6,473 nt of DNA from Pseudofrankia asymbiotica (GTDB taxonomy: Bacteria > Actinomycetota > Actinomycetes > Frankiales > Frankiaceae), in the NCBI RefSeq assembly GCF_001983105.1, contig NZ_MOMC01000019.1, positions 28,171 to 34,643 of the forward strand, read 5' to 3'. Under the pieces are notes generated by a model. The model was given only the letters and a program-made list of their open reading frames with translations. It ran no database searches and had not been told where the DNA came from. Each line of letters opens with the position of its first letter. The first letter of the stretch is position 1. A program made the translations under genes and the position numbers. Below, in pieces: positions 6,402 through 6,473 of this stretch.

Positions 6402-6473
6402 ATGCAGTCGCCCAGCCGATCGACCAGTCCCGGCCCGGCGCCGTCCCAACCGCCGGGCACGCTCGCGAGCCGG
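6402..6473 (+). CDS. Possible start of a divergent gene, cut by the window edge
   Basis: An ATG at 6402 opens a frame of 24 codons that is still open at the last base: a Ser/Pro-rich peptide starting MQSPSRSTSPGPAPSQ. The codons favour G/C at the third position. The position opposite the LysR gene, about 83 bp from its start, is where a LysR target gene would be expected. However, no Shine-Dalgarno lies at a proper distance (a GGGGG tract is about 15 nt upstream), and no domain can be recognised in so short a piece. It could also be a chance open frame in GC-rich DNA. Confidence 0.35.
   Translation, partial: MQSPSRSTSPGPAPSQPPGTLASR

Overview
The window is very GC-rich, with strong G/C bias at third codon positions, GTG starts and actinobacterial protein families. 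It most likely comes from a Frankia-like or related filamentous actinomycete; the genus is a guess from style, not proven. It holds six complete genes and possibly the first codons of a seventh. I see no rRNA, tRNA, CRISPR array, insertion sequence or phage gene.

Left part (1-2998, + strand). A leader region of about 340 bp precedes a tightly coupled gene pair: a small VOC-fold (glyoxalase/dioxygenase superfamily) protein and a SnoaL-like/NTF2-fold protein whose start codon overlaps the preceding stop (GTGA). After a gap carrying nested dyads, a strong hairpin and a 14-bp direct repeat comes a PucR/CdaR-type transcriptional regulator. It converges on the genes to its right across a short gap rich in small repeats.

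Right part (3092-6318, - strand). In transcription order these are a LysR-family regulator, a thiolase closely resembling mycobacterial FadA6 (cholesterol C/D-ring degradation), and a short-chain dehydrogenase/reductase (SDR). Directly in front of the thiolase is a 14-bp palindrome that exactly fits the KstR2 operator consensus known from the mycobacterial C/D-ring (HIP) regulon. Thiolase and SDR are separated by 275 bp containing a perfect 48-bp palindrome with about 50% GC, which stands out from its GC-rich surroundings.

How the genes may fit together (inference). The thiolase and SDR look like acyl-CoA catabolism enzymes of steroid or other alicyclic breakdown, with the thiolase under a KstR2-type repressor encoded elsewhere. 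LysR and PucR proteins may add local control. The VOC/SnoaL pair has no assignable substrate. The thiolase and LysR starts both lack a Shine-Dalgarno sequence and have a TANNNT box 6-8 nt upstream, which suggests leaderless transcripts. The items most worth following up are the 48-bp palindrome, the KstR2-like operator and the dyads in front of the two regulators.
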